A stretch of 15,665 nt of DNA from SIG440 sp045647905 (GTDB lineage: Bacteria > Bacillota > Clostridia > Monoglobales > Monoglobaceae). This document shows positions 6,971-14,635 of this stretch, piece after piece. The stretch covers positions 1 through 15,665 of the forward strand of contig JAZRMZ010000174.1 in NCBI GenBank assembly GCA_045647905.1, given 5' to 3'. Position 1 is the stretch's first letter. Every line of letters starts with the position of its first letter. A model generated the notes under the pieces. It did not search any database. It saw only the letters and a program-made list of their open reading frames with translations, and was not told where the DNA came from. A program made the translations under genes and the position numbers.

Positions 6971-8275
6971 TTATTTCAGGAAAATTTCTATAACAGGAAC
7001 AAGAGTGTTTGGCTTGAGTACAGGAATATTCATAACAACAGAACCTGTAAGGTCTGTGTCATACTGATCTGTCAGATACACCGCATCACTTTCGGAATAA
7101 ATTATTTCACTTGCATCGTGGAGGAACTGTGCATAATCTACCTTACCCGCAAGTCCCGGAAGTTCAAGAAAACGGAAAGGATACTCAAACAAATGTACAT
7201 AAAGTCGTTTTCCGTCCTCACTCTGGGTATACTTGCACCCTGCAGGAGCTTTGAATTCAGGTTCAGCCATTGTACAACCATAAATCGAGCGGCTGTTGTA
7301 CTTCATCCATTCTCCAAATGCTTCAAGAGCTGCTTCAGCACGATAATCAAAATAGCCTCTTGCTGTGGGTCCAACATTCATCAACAGATTACCGCCTAAA
7401 GAAACTGTGCTTATGAGCATACGGATAAGCATATCATGGGATTTCCACGAAGTTTCATCACGGCTGTATCCCCAAGAACCCGAAAAAGTCTGGCAGGCTT
7501 CCCACACAACAAGCTCGCCTGTTTCTCTGTGGGTAGGCCATGATGTGGGCTGAAACTGTTCAGGTGTCCACAAATCCTGTTCAAGGTCAGCTCTGTTATC
7601 AATAATTATGCCGGGCTGAAGCTCACGCACCATTTTTATAACCTTTTCTGTCTGCCATACCTCTTTGCCCTTGCCTTCCCATTTGCCTTCACCGTCATAG
7701 GAAAAGTCAAACCACAGAATGTCAATCTTTCCGTAATTTGTCATCAATTCCTTCACCTGATTATAAAGATACTCGGAATATTTTGTTATATCCCTTGTTT
7801 TGTTCAGTTCTTCAGCGTTTTCCGCCTTGTTATAGGGGTGAAATTTGTCAATTGTAAAATCAGGATGATGCCAGTCAATGAGCGAATAATAAAATCCAAC
7901 TCTCAGCCCCTCTGCACGGAATGCATCCACATATTCACGCACAAGGTCACGTCCAAAAGGCGTGTTTGTTATTTTGTAATCTGTATAAGCCGAATCATAC
8001 ATACAAAAACCTTCGTGATGCTTTGTTGTCAGCACAACATATTTCATTCCTGCTTCCTTTGCACGTCTTGCCCAATCCTTTGCATCAAACATATCCGGAT
8101 TGAAATACTTTATGTATCTTTGATCATATTCTTCATCGGTCATATGTTCTCTACCCTTTGTCCATTCATGGCGTGCACACATAGCATACATTCCGTAATG
8201 AATAAACATACCAAATCGGTCATGAACAAACCAATCTGTATCTCCCAGTGTTTTTCTTGTTACATAGCTTGACAT
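6971..8275 (-). CDS. GH29-family alpha-L-fucosidase (copy 1)
   Basis: This 434-residue protein is a GH29 retaining alpha-L-fucosidase, removing terminal alpha-linked L-fucose. The catalytic (beta/alpha)8 barrel covers about residues 10-330, with RFGMFIHYGMY (20-30), TKHHEGF (84-90), the nucleophile in ILWFDFSY (D190), WEACQTFSGSWGY (258-270; E259 is a possible acid/base) and NLLMNVGPTARG (296-307). A C-terminal beta-sandwich domain of about 100 residues follows. There is no signal peptide, so it should act in the cytoplasm, unlike the secreted fucosidases of many gut bacteria. AAAGGATG precedes the ATG by about 8 nt. It lies 21 bp after the GH38 gene and 22 bp before the GH3 gene. The sequence cannot separate activity on alpha-1,2, 1,3, 1,4 or 1,6 linkages. 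Confidence 0.93.
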   Translation of the reverse strand: MSSYVTRKTLGDTDWFVHDRFGMFIHYGMYAMCARHEWTKGREHMTDEEYDQRYIKYFNPDMFDAKDWARRAKEAGMKYVVLTTKHHEGFCMYDSAYTDYKITNTPFGRDLVREYVDAFRAEGLRVGFYYSLIDWHHPDFTIDKFHPYNKAENAEELNKTRDITKYSEYLYNQVKELMTNYGKIDILWFDFSYDGEGKWEGKGKEVWQTEKVIKMVRELQPGIIIDNRADLEQDLWTPEQFQPTSWPTHRETGELVVWEACQTFSGSWGYSRDETSWKSHDMLIRMLISTVSLGGNLLMNVGPTARGYFDYRAEAALEAFGEWMKYNSRSIYGCTMAEPEFKAPAGCKYTQSEDGKRLYVHLFEYPFRFLELPGLAGKVDYAQFLHDASEIIYSESDAVYLTDQYDTDLTGSVVMNIPVLKPNTLVPVIEIFLK

Positions 8276-8296
8276 AATAAATTCATCCTTTCTCTT

Positions 8297-10753
8297 TTAC
8301 ACTTCTCCAAGCATATTTGTTTCGGTAAAACATCCCTGCTTATATAAAAAGGTTTTTACTTCAAACATATTAAATACTAATTCTGTGTTAAAATCTTTAA
8401 ATCTGAGCTTTGTTTTTTGCATCTTTTCGGTTGCATTATATAATCTCAGCATATACTCATCATTCCCCATAGCTTTGCAAGCCGTCATAATTATATTACT
8501 GTTGCAAAGCTCCACCATACGCTTTGGTTTTTCACCTTCACCACCGGTAAAGAACGACAAGGCAATGGGAGGCTGATTGAACACCAGAGCATCAGCATCT
8601 ATGCTTTCTTTTTCGTTTACGATAATTCTGAACGAGCTGCAACGCTCACCCAAATCAATGTGTTCTTTGTATCTTTCAGGTTCACTAAGCTGACGGCCGG
8701 GTATGGTCAATGCCGAATATACAGGTGTACGCAGAAGGGTGAGCTTCATCGTATTATTATTGCAGCTTCCGGCATAAGTTCCGTTATTAATCACAGCTAC
8801 CTCTGTTTTCCCATCTCTAAGCGAACACCATTGATGAAAAACAACCTCCTCACCGCCATCAAGCATCTTTTGTGTACCAAATGCTGTCTGGCCGTAAAAT
8901 CCGCTGTTTTTGAAACAGGTATCAACACAATATTTATAAGCACGATTAACATCATTTGAAAGCATTGTTATTTTCACGTCAAAATGGCCGTGATTTTTGG
9001 GTATGGTATATTCCACCACCGCAATGCTTCGGTCAAATTTGAAAAACGCCTGAACAACAGCCCGAACCGGACCATTTTCAATAACACGAACACTTCCGAA
9101 GTTGTCCTTTGGATAACCAACAAAGGCATCAGCCTCCGAATCGGTCATAAGCTCCATTTTTCCAATTACATTTTCATAACTTTCGGCATATGTTCCCCAT
9201 GGGTCTTCGTCATCCTGAATAACCAAAATGGCTCCCGAATTTTTAAGGTATTCCTTTCCATTCACGTTATAGCTTTCAACAAGTCCTGTCTTTTTGCTTA
9301 TCTTCACCGTGCCGCAACCATTTTCAATTATGATTGCATCTTCAGTTTCCTCAATAGGAGCAATAAGACTCTTCTTTTCTTCAAGCTTCAGCTTGCAATC
9401 AAAACGCGCAATACTGCACGGAGGAATTGATGCAGAAAAAGTCACATGCTTTCGCCAGTCGAGATTAATTGAACTTTCGGGGGTTATGGTCTGAGACGGC
9501 AAAAGTTGTCCGCTCTCGTCGTACACTTCCGCAACAGTATACTCTGTTTCGTTCCAGTTTTGAGAAGCAAGTGTAAATTCCGCATCAAGGTCACAGTTTA
9601 TGGGATAGGGATGGGGATTGTATGCAATAATGGGAATTTCTCCGTCTTTTGGACGTTTCTGCCCTGCACAAAGAGCAAAAAAGTTCTTTGTTATAATCTT
9701 GTCTGCAATGGTGATACCTCCACCAAGTCTGCATATTGCATCGTCCTCAGCTTTTTTTATGCAACTTCCCGGAAGAATGTCGTGGAACTGACAAAACATC
9801 AGTTCTTTTTTTGCATCGTCCAGTTCTGCATCCGGCTTTAAGCCATATTCTATTCCTGTATGGGCAGAAATCTTTTCGCAAAAGTCAATCTTGTTTTCCA
9901 GCTCTCTGTGAAGCTTCTTGATACGAACCATTGACGTATAGCAACCCGTCAGAGTATGCTCAATTGAGGTATCCTTCACGGGTAAATCTTCATTTTTGAT
10001 TTCCGAGATAAAGGCTTCGGGTGTGGATTGAACAATTTCAAGGTCAGGTCTTTCCCCGATAAGTTCTGCCACTCCCTCCATATCGGGAATTGATGCACCT
10101 CCGCCGTGATTACCGATACCCCACAGCACCGCGCCTGTTTTTACGAGTTTTGTTCCATCCGTGGGATTATCAATAAATTCATCTATAAAGCTTTCAATTT
10201 TCTTCTTTGCCGCACCTCTGAGAGTTGCATAAGAACGGTAGAGTATGTGTGCCGTGACAGCACTGCCGTCAAAGCCAACCCACCTGAAGGTGTGGTGATT
10301 GGGGCCAATTCTTCTGACCATATATCCGTCAAATCCCGTTTTATTCAGAATCTGCACCAGACCTCTTGTGTGACCAAAGGAATCAACACTCATGGCAACC
10401 GTGGGACGTACACCAAACTTTTTGTCAAAATACTTTCTGCCTTCCTCAATTTGCCGAATCAGGGATTCGCCGCTGAGCATCTGTGTGTCGGGCTGCAAAT
10501 ACCAACCGCCCATTATATGCCATTTCCCCAATTTCACCTGTTCTCTGATTCTTTCAAAAAGCGCCGGCTCGTATTTCTCTATCCATTCATAAAGCATCGC
10601 TTCATTGTGATTAAAAATAAAGCCATCATATTTTTCGCAGAATTCAACCGCCGTTCTGAATGTGGAAACAGCCTCCGCCGCCCCTTCGTGCCACGTCCAC
10701 AGCCACACAGGGTCGATATGAGCATTACATATAAGATGAATCTTTGATTTCAT
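8297..10753 (-). CDS. GH38-family alpha-mannosidase
   Basis: This 818-residue protein is a zinc-dependent retaining alpha-mannosidase of GH38, the family that trims alpha-mannosyl residues from N-glycans and related oligosaccharides. The N-terminal domain opens with ICNAHIDPVWLW, whose H12 and D14 are zinc ligands. D124 in MSVDSFGH is the nucleophile and zinc ligand, and H324 in FHDILPGS is the fourth ligand. GIGNHGGG (212-219) lines the active site. A helical middle domain (about 275-360) and a long beta-rich C-terminal part (about 370-818) complete the family layout. Length is normal for bacterial GH38 enzymes. There is no signal peptide. It lies between the two fucosidase genes with gaps of 17 and 21 bp. 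Linkage preference (1,2; 1,3; 1,6) cannot be read from the sequence. An AGAGAGG element lies about 12 nt before the ATG, a little far for a ribosome binding site. Confidence 0.94.
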   Translation of the reverse strand: MKSKIHLICNAHIDPVWLWTWHEGAAEAVSTFRTAVEFCEKYDGFIFNHNEAMLYEWIEKYEPALFERIREQVKLGKWHIMGGWYLQPDTQMLSGESLIRQIEEGRKYFDKKFGVRPTVAMSVDSFGHTRGLVQILNKTGFDGYMVRRIGPNHHTFRWVGFDGSAVTAHILYRSYATLRGAAKKKIESFIDEFIDNPTDGTKLVKTGAVLWGIGNHGGGASIPDMEGVAELIGERPDLEIVQSTPEAFISEIKNEDLPVKDTSIEHTLTGCYTSMVRIKKLHRELENKIDFCEKISAHTGIEYGLKPDAELDDAKKELMFCQFHDILPGSCIKKAEDDAICRLGGGITIADKIITKNFFALCAGQKRPKDGEIPIIAYNPHPYPINCDLDAEFTLASQNWNETEYTVAEVYDESGQLLPSQTITPESSINLDWRKHVTFSASIPPCSIARFDCKLKLEEKKSLIAPIEETEDAIIIENGCGTVKISKKTGLVESYNVNGKEYLKNSGAILVIQDDEDPWGTYAESYENVIGKMELMTDSEADAFVGYPKDNFGSVRVIENGPVRAVVQAFFKFDRSIAVVEYTIPKNHGHFDVKITMLSNDVNRAYKYCVDTCFKNSGFYGQTAFGTQKMLDGGEEVVFHQWCSLRDGKTEVAVINNGTYAGSCNNNTMKLTLLRTPVYSALTIPGRQLSEPERYKEHIDLGERCSSFRIIVNEKESIDADALVFNQPPIALSFFTGGEGEKPKRMVELCNSNIIMTACKAMGNDEYMLRLYNATEKMQKTKLRFKDFNTELVFNMFEVKTFLYKQGCFTETNMLGEV

Positions 10754-10770
10754 TTTATAATCAGTCCTCT

Positions 10771-12006
10771 CTATGCCAAATCTGCACTTGCAACACGAAC
10801 ACAGTAATCCGTGCCGTAATCATATCCGTGAAATTTTACTCGCAGATTTCCGTTTTCATTGGCAAACTCAAGCTCTTCGCCATTGTCCATCCAACGTAAA
10901 TTTCTTATTTTTATGTCACAGTTTTCAAAAATATAATCACCTTCGCTTCCCGAAAGATAAGTTACGTTGGCCGAACCCTTTCTGAGCAAATCAAAACAGA
11001 ATATATACGCCTTTTTATCACTCTTCATAATAAAATTCTTCACATCAAGGCTATACCAATAGGGTCTGCCCTCATAAATAGCCTCACCAAATATACCCAT
11101 CCACTTTCCAATCACCTCAAGCATCGCATTGGGGAAAGATGGAATATGTCCATTTACATCGGGTCCCACGTTAAACAGGTAGTTTGCGCCGGCACCACGA
11201 TTACGGCAAAGTGCCTCAATAACCGTCTTTGGAGATTTAAAATTAATGTCATTGGCAATACCCCAATGCATATTGGCGCTGTCGCATACCTCAGCCGCAA
11301 GATACTTGGGCTGACCTTCACGGTCAAGAGGAAACGCCTTGCCTCGTTCAAATGTTACGGAGTCAATTTCTTCATAGGCACTTCCTTCGCCATGCTTTCC
11401 GAGACCGGTATTGTTTATAATCATAGCATCAGGCTGGAGGTTCCTTATCATTCCATAAAGCTTGTCTTCCTGCCATACATCCCCCTGCTTGCTCCAGTTT
11501 CCGTCAAACCACACTCCGCCGATTTTGCCGTAATTGGTGCAGAGTATTTCAACACTTTCTCTCAGATATTCAAGATACTTGTCAAAATCCCCCTCAAAGT
11601 CCGGATGCCACCAATCAAATGTTGTGTGATACAAAAACGGAACAATATCATACTTACGGCAGGCATCAACAAACTCACGAATCAGATCACGTCCCGCCGC
11701 ACTGTGCATTGCATCAAAATCACTCAATCCGCAGGTGTCATAAAGAGAAAACCCGTCGTGATGTCTTGTGGTGAGGGTTATGTACTTTGCCCCCGACTTG
11801 CTTATATCAGCAACCATTTTTTCCATGGAATCAGGATTGAATTTGTGCATCAACTCCTGATATTCCTTTGGGTCTATTTTGTCCTTAAGAATATGCGCCG
11901 CCCATTCTCCGCTTTCCAGAAAAGAATACAGCCCAAAATGAACAAACACACCAAAGCCAAGTTTTTCAAAATCCTTTATGTATTGTTTCGCTACCGGTAT
12001 ACTCAT
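10771..12006 (-). CDS. GH29-family alpha-L-fucosidase (copy 2, divergent from copy 1)
   Basis: This 411-residue protein is a second GH29 alpha-L-fucosidase. Barrel motifs are GFGVFVHFGLYSFL (17-30), TTRHHDGFSLYD (79-90), the nucleophile in GVWFDGNW (D168), AAEVCDSANMHWG (237-249; E239 aligns with E259 of copy 1) and NYLFNVGPDVNG (275-286). A shorter C-terminal beta domain follows. It has no signal peptide. It differs widely from copy 1 outside the catalytic motifs, so the two are not a recent duplication and probably attack different fucosyl linkages or chain positions. The ATG has a strong AAGGAGAGG ribosome binding site. It is the first enzyme gene after the SLH genes, from which a 55-bp gap with a hairpin separates it, and the GH38 gene follows after 17 bp. 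Confidence 0.92.
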   Translation of the reverse strand: MSIPVAKQYIKDFEKLGFGVFVHFGLYSFLESGEWAAHILKDKIDPKEYQELMHKFNPDSMEKMVADISKSGAKYITLTTRHHDGFSLYDTCGLSDFDAMHSAAGRDLIREFVDACRKYDIVPFLYHTTFDWWHPDFEGDFDKYLEYLRESVEILCTNYGKIGGVWFDGNWSKQGDVWQEDKLYGMIRNLQPDAMIINNTGLGKHGEGSAYEEIDSVTFERGKAFPLDREGQPKYLAAEVCDSANMHWGIANDINFKSPKTVIEALCRNRGAGANYLFNVGPDVNGHIPSFPNAMLEVIGKWMGIFGEAIYEGRPYWYSLDVKNFIMKSDKKAYIFCFDLLRKGSANVTYLSGSEGDYIFENCDIKIRNLRWMDNGEELEFANENGNLRVKFHGYDYGTDYCVRVASADLA

Positions 12007-12028
12007 AGTTGTCCTCTCCTTTTAAATC

Positions 12029-12055
12029 AAGGCGGCAGTCCAAGACCACCGCCTT
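12029..12055 (-). terminator. GC-rich hairpin between the SLH gene and the fucosidase gene (weak terminator or mRNA processing element)
   Basis: AAGGCGG (12029-12035) pairs perfectly with CCGCCTT (12049-12055). Inside, GTC and GAC can add three more pairs across a 2x2 internal loop with a CAA tip. It starts 6 nt beyond the stop codon of the upstream SLH-like gene. On the minus strand it is followed by GATTTAAAAGG, which is a poor T-tract, so read-through into the fucosidase gene is likely. The plus-strand side has a better tail (CTTCTTTTGTT), but no plus-strand gene ends here. It may lower expression downstream or protect the upstream mRNA 3' end. Confidence 0.45.
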
Positions 12056-12061
12056 CTTTTG

Positions 12062-14635
12062 TTAATCCTTTATTATATACATATACAGAATAATTGCGTT
12101 TCTGGACATATAAACAAACTTGTCGCCTTTTTCAACATCAACAATTGAACCCGATTTCACGCTGATGCCGCCTCTGCCAATGTCCACAACAGCAACTCGT
12201 GTGGAACCATAAGCACCAAAGATTATATGCTCTGTTTCATTGTTGTGAGCCATCTTCACCTTGATTGAGCTATTCATCTTCTTTGTAACTTCAGCCGAAA
12301 TAACTCTGTTCTTTGCTGTGAAGCCGGTTTCTGTATTCGCTTCAACCTCATGGCTCTCATCAATTGCAGTATCGGGATTGTCCGCATAGTTATACCTCTT
12401 TACAAGAGTAGCCATATCGCCGTTTGGTGCCAAATCAAAGTTGATAATGTCACCCTCTTTGATTTTACCGGATTCAAACATTTCAACAAGATCTTCATCC
12501 GTAACGGGAATTTCCTGTATACTTGTTCCCAAAGCAACCTTAACGGTGAAAACATCCTCATCATCTTTCAGAGACTTTGCAATTTCCAGCACAACATAAG
12601 GCGAATCGGAGGTAACAATGGTCTTGTCAAGGGCTGCACCCGAATCACGCCATACCCCTGCTGTTGCATAGTCATAATTGCTGTCCGTCTTGTATGCTAT
12701 CAAACCATATATATTGTCGCCTGCAATATACTGAGGTGTTGTAAGTCCAAAATCATTATAAAGAGTCAAATCATCAGGAATAACAAAAATGCTTGACGTT
12801 GCCTCAAATGCAAACTTGTTTCCCACAGTATAATGATACACCGGCTGATAATAAACAGACGTTCCTTCGTTTCTGTTTGGTGTGTGACCTTCAATAAACA
12901 GCCTGTCTGCTTCATCCGGCTCTTCATTGGTATTTTCAGGGAGAGCCGTCTCATATTCACACAGCTTACCGTCGTCGTTCATACGAAAACGCACAAGCTG
13001 AGCAACAATTGTCTCGCCATCCTTGAGAGGAGCAAGAATTTTTTCACTTGTCTTCTCGCCCTTGCCGTTGACAATGACAGTATCGGCACATTCAACACGT
13101 CTGTGCTCACCGTCAAAAATCGCCATACTCAGTTGGTCGCCAAAAAAGCCCGTTTCCGCTGCGGCATAAAGGTATCCGAATTTCATATCTGTTCTGCCTG
13201 CAGCACGGAAGCCTGCTATGCTTCCTGCAGGGTCAAGATAAACATTCACGCTCATCCCCACAGACAGCTTGTTTTTGTCCACACATTTGGGAGAAATCCT
13301 GTATTCTCTGCCATCAAGTTCAACTGCTGTATATGTACCTCTGTTCCACATTTTTGAAATTTTTCCCGATGCGGAATCTGCAGAAATTATCACCGATGCA
13401 TAGGTGTTTTCAAGACTTTTTGCCACCCATATAATGCCCCCCGGCAAAACCGAAGTTATCTGCATCTCCTTATATTTCACATCATAAATGTCATAATCAT
13501 CGGTCTTTTCAGTATCAAGAAGCACATTTCCCTTACTGTCAACAATTCCACATTCGGTTGCGCCGCCACTTATGGCAGACTCATAATCCATTATAATCAC
13601 GGTATCATATCCGGCTGAACCATCGTGGTCAATCAGGGTTATTTCGCCCACCGCAGGCACAATCTGCTGCAGTGTCAGCTTTGAAAAGCTTGTGGCAACA
13701 GAGTTGTAAATCACACTCACATTACCGCTGAGCTGTGCTTTTTTGCTGTTGCTGTTCTGGGTATACCAATACACGTTATCCGAATATTCATCAATTTCAA
13801 AGCTTTCAAGATACAGTTCTTTGCATCTTTCGCTCTTTTCAATCAGAATAAGGGTATTTTCGCCGTCCTTGCTGCGGTAATAACATTCAACTCCGTAACC
13901 AAGGTAAAACTCTGCATCTGTGTTACCGGTTTTCAGAATAAAGTTGTCGTCAAGACGAACTCTACCCTCGCCGACACCCGATGCATCATAAAGAGAGCTT
14001 CTGCAATTGGCTGTTACTGTACCCGTGTAATTATATACATTATGATGGATTTCAAGCAAGGTCCTGCCCTTGGTTATATCGGCAGTGACACCCTCATTTG
14101 AATATCCTGTAATCTCAACCGCATCAGTGGTAAGCATACGGAAAAGCATTTCGCCAAATTCCTTTCCCGTTACCCTTGCCTCAGACGCCTTGTCAATTCC
14201 TTTTCCTATTCCAAGAAGATTCGCCTTGACAATCATATCGTCAAGACTTGGCTTTCCGCCCACAACTGTTATGTCATATCCGAGAGTGCATACAATTCCG
14301 GCAAGCACCTCGCCATAAGTAATCAGCATTTCAAGACCTGCTTTTCCGTCATCAAACATGCCAATGAGTTTCGCTTCCCGTGCCATATCAGACAAAGCAT
14401 CGTCCGAAACCTTCTTGCCGGCATCAACATATCCGCCAACTGCCAGAAGGGCTTTCGCATACTCACGTCTTGTCACATAACTGTCTGAAAAATCACTAAA
14501 AAACCCAAGGGTTTCAACAAGAGCCTGTCCCTTTTTGTCCGGCACAAAGGCATTTTCAGCAGATGCAGTATATATGCCCGAAAAGACAATTGCCATACAC
14601 AAAACCAGGCAGGTTATCCTTTTTATATTTCTCAT
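12062..14635 (-). CDS. Secreted SLH-domain-like surface protein
   Basis: This 857-residue protein begins with a clear Sec signal peptide: basic MRNIKR, a hydrophobic core, and a likely signal peptidase I site after TASA (residue 26). Residues about 36-175 hold SLH-like repeats, shown by TRREYAKALLAVGGY, YGEVLAGIVCTLGY and TGKEFGEMLFRMLT. They are more degenerate than those of its neighbour. The rest (about 180-857) looks beta-rich and repetitive, with many short Val/Ile-Asp-Gly strands; I recognise no catalytic domain. It is probably cell-wall attached and may bind or organise glycans at the surface. Its ATG overlaps the stop of the upstream gene in ATGA, with AGGGGG 8 nt ahead, so translation is likely coupled. 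It has no membrane anchor or LPXTG sortase motif. Function is otherwise unknown. Confidence 0.83.
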   Translation of the reverse strand: MRNIKRITCLVLCMAIVFSGIYTASAENAFVPDKKGQALVETLGFFSDFSDSYVTRREYAKALLAVGGYVDAGKKVSDDALSDMAREAKLIGMFDDGKAGLEMLITYGEVLAGIVCTLGYDITVVGGKPSLDDMIVKANLLGIGKGIDKASEARVTGKEFGEMLFRMLTTDAVEITGYSNEGVTADITKGRTLLEIHHNVYNYTGTVTANCRSSLYDASGVGEGRVRLDDNFILKTGNTDAEFYLGYGVECYYRSKDGENTLILIEKSERCKELYLESFEIDEYSDNVYWYTQNSNSKKAQLSGNVSVIYNSVATSFSKLTLQQIVPAVGEITLIDHDGSAGYDTVIIMDYESAISGGATECGIVDSKGNVLLDTEKTDDYDIYDVKYKEMQITSVLPGGIIWVAKSLENTYASVIISADSASGKISKMWNRGTYTAVELDGREYRISPKCVDKNKLSVGMSVNVYLDPAGSIAGFRAAGRTDMKFGYLYAAAETGFFGDQLSMAIFDGEHRRVECADTVIVNGKGEKTSEKILAPLKDGETIVAQLVRFRMNDDGKLCEYETALPENTNEEPDEADRLFIEGHTPNRNEGTSVYYQPVYHYTVGNKFAFEATSSIFVIPDDLTLYNDFGLTTPQYIAGDNIYGLIAYKTDSNYDYATAGVWRDSGAALDKTIVTSDSPYVVLEIAKSLKDDEDVFTVKVALGTSIQEIPVTDEDLVEMFESGKIKEGDIINFDLAPNGDMATLVKRYNYADNPDTAIDESHEVEANTETGFTAKNRVISAEVTKKMNSSIKVKMAHNNETEHIIFGAYGSTRVAVVDIGRGGISVKSGSIVDVEKGDKFVYMSRNAIILYMYIIKD

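Noticed and set aside
10106..10747. A 213-codon open frame on the plus strand
   Set aside because: It is antisense to the catalytic part of the GH38 gene, and its translation shows no domain.
12072..12077. TATAAT on the minus strand as the promoter of the enzyme operon
   Set aside because: No TTGACA-like box is found 16-19 nt upstream, and the box lies in the coding end of the SLH-like gene. It is kept only as a possibility in the hairpin finding, not as a feature.
11146..12093. A 315-codon open frame on the plus strand
   Set aside because: It lies wholly opposite the GH29 gene and the end of the SLH-like gene, both with clear family motifs. Its translation has no recognisable domain and no convincing ribosome binding site, so it is a mirror frame.
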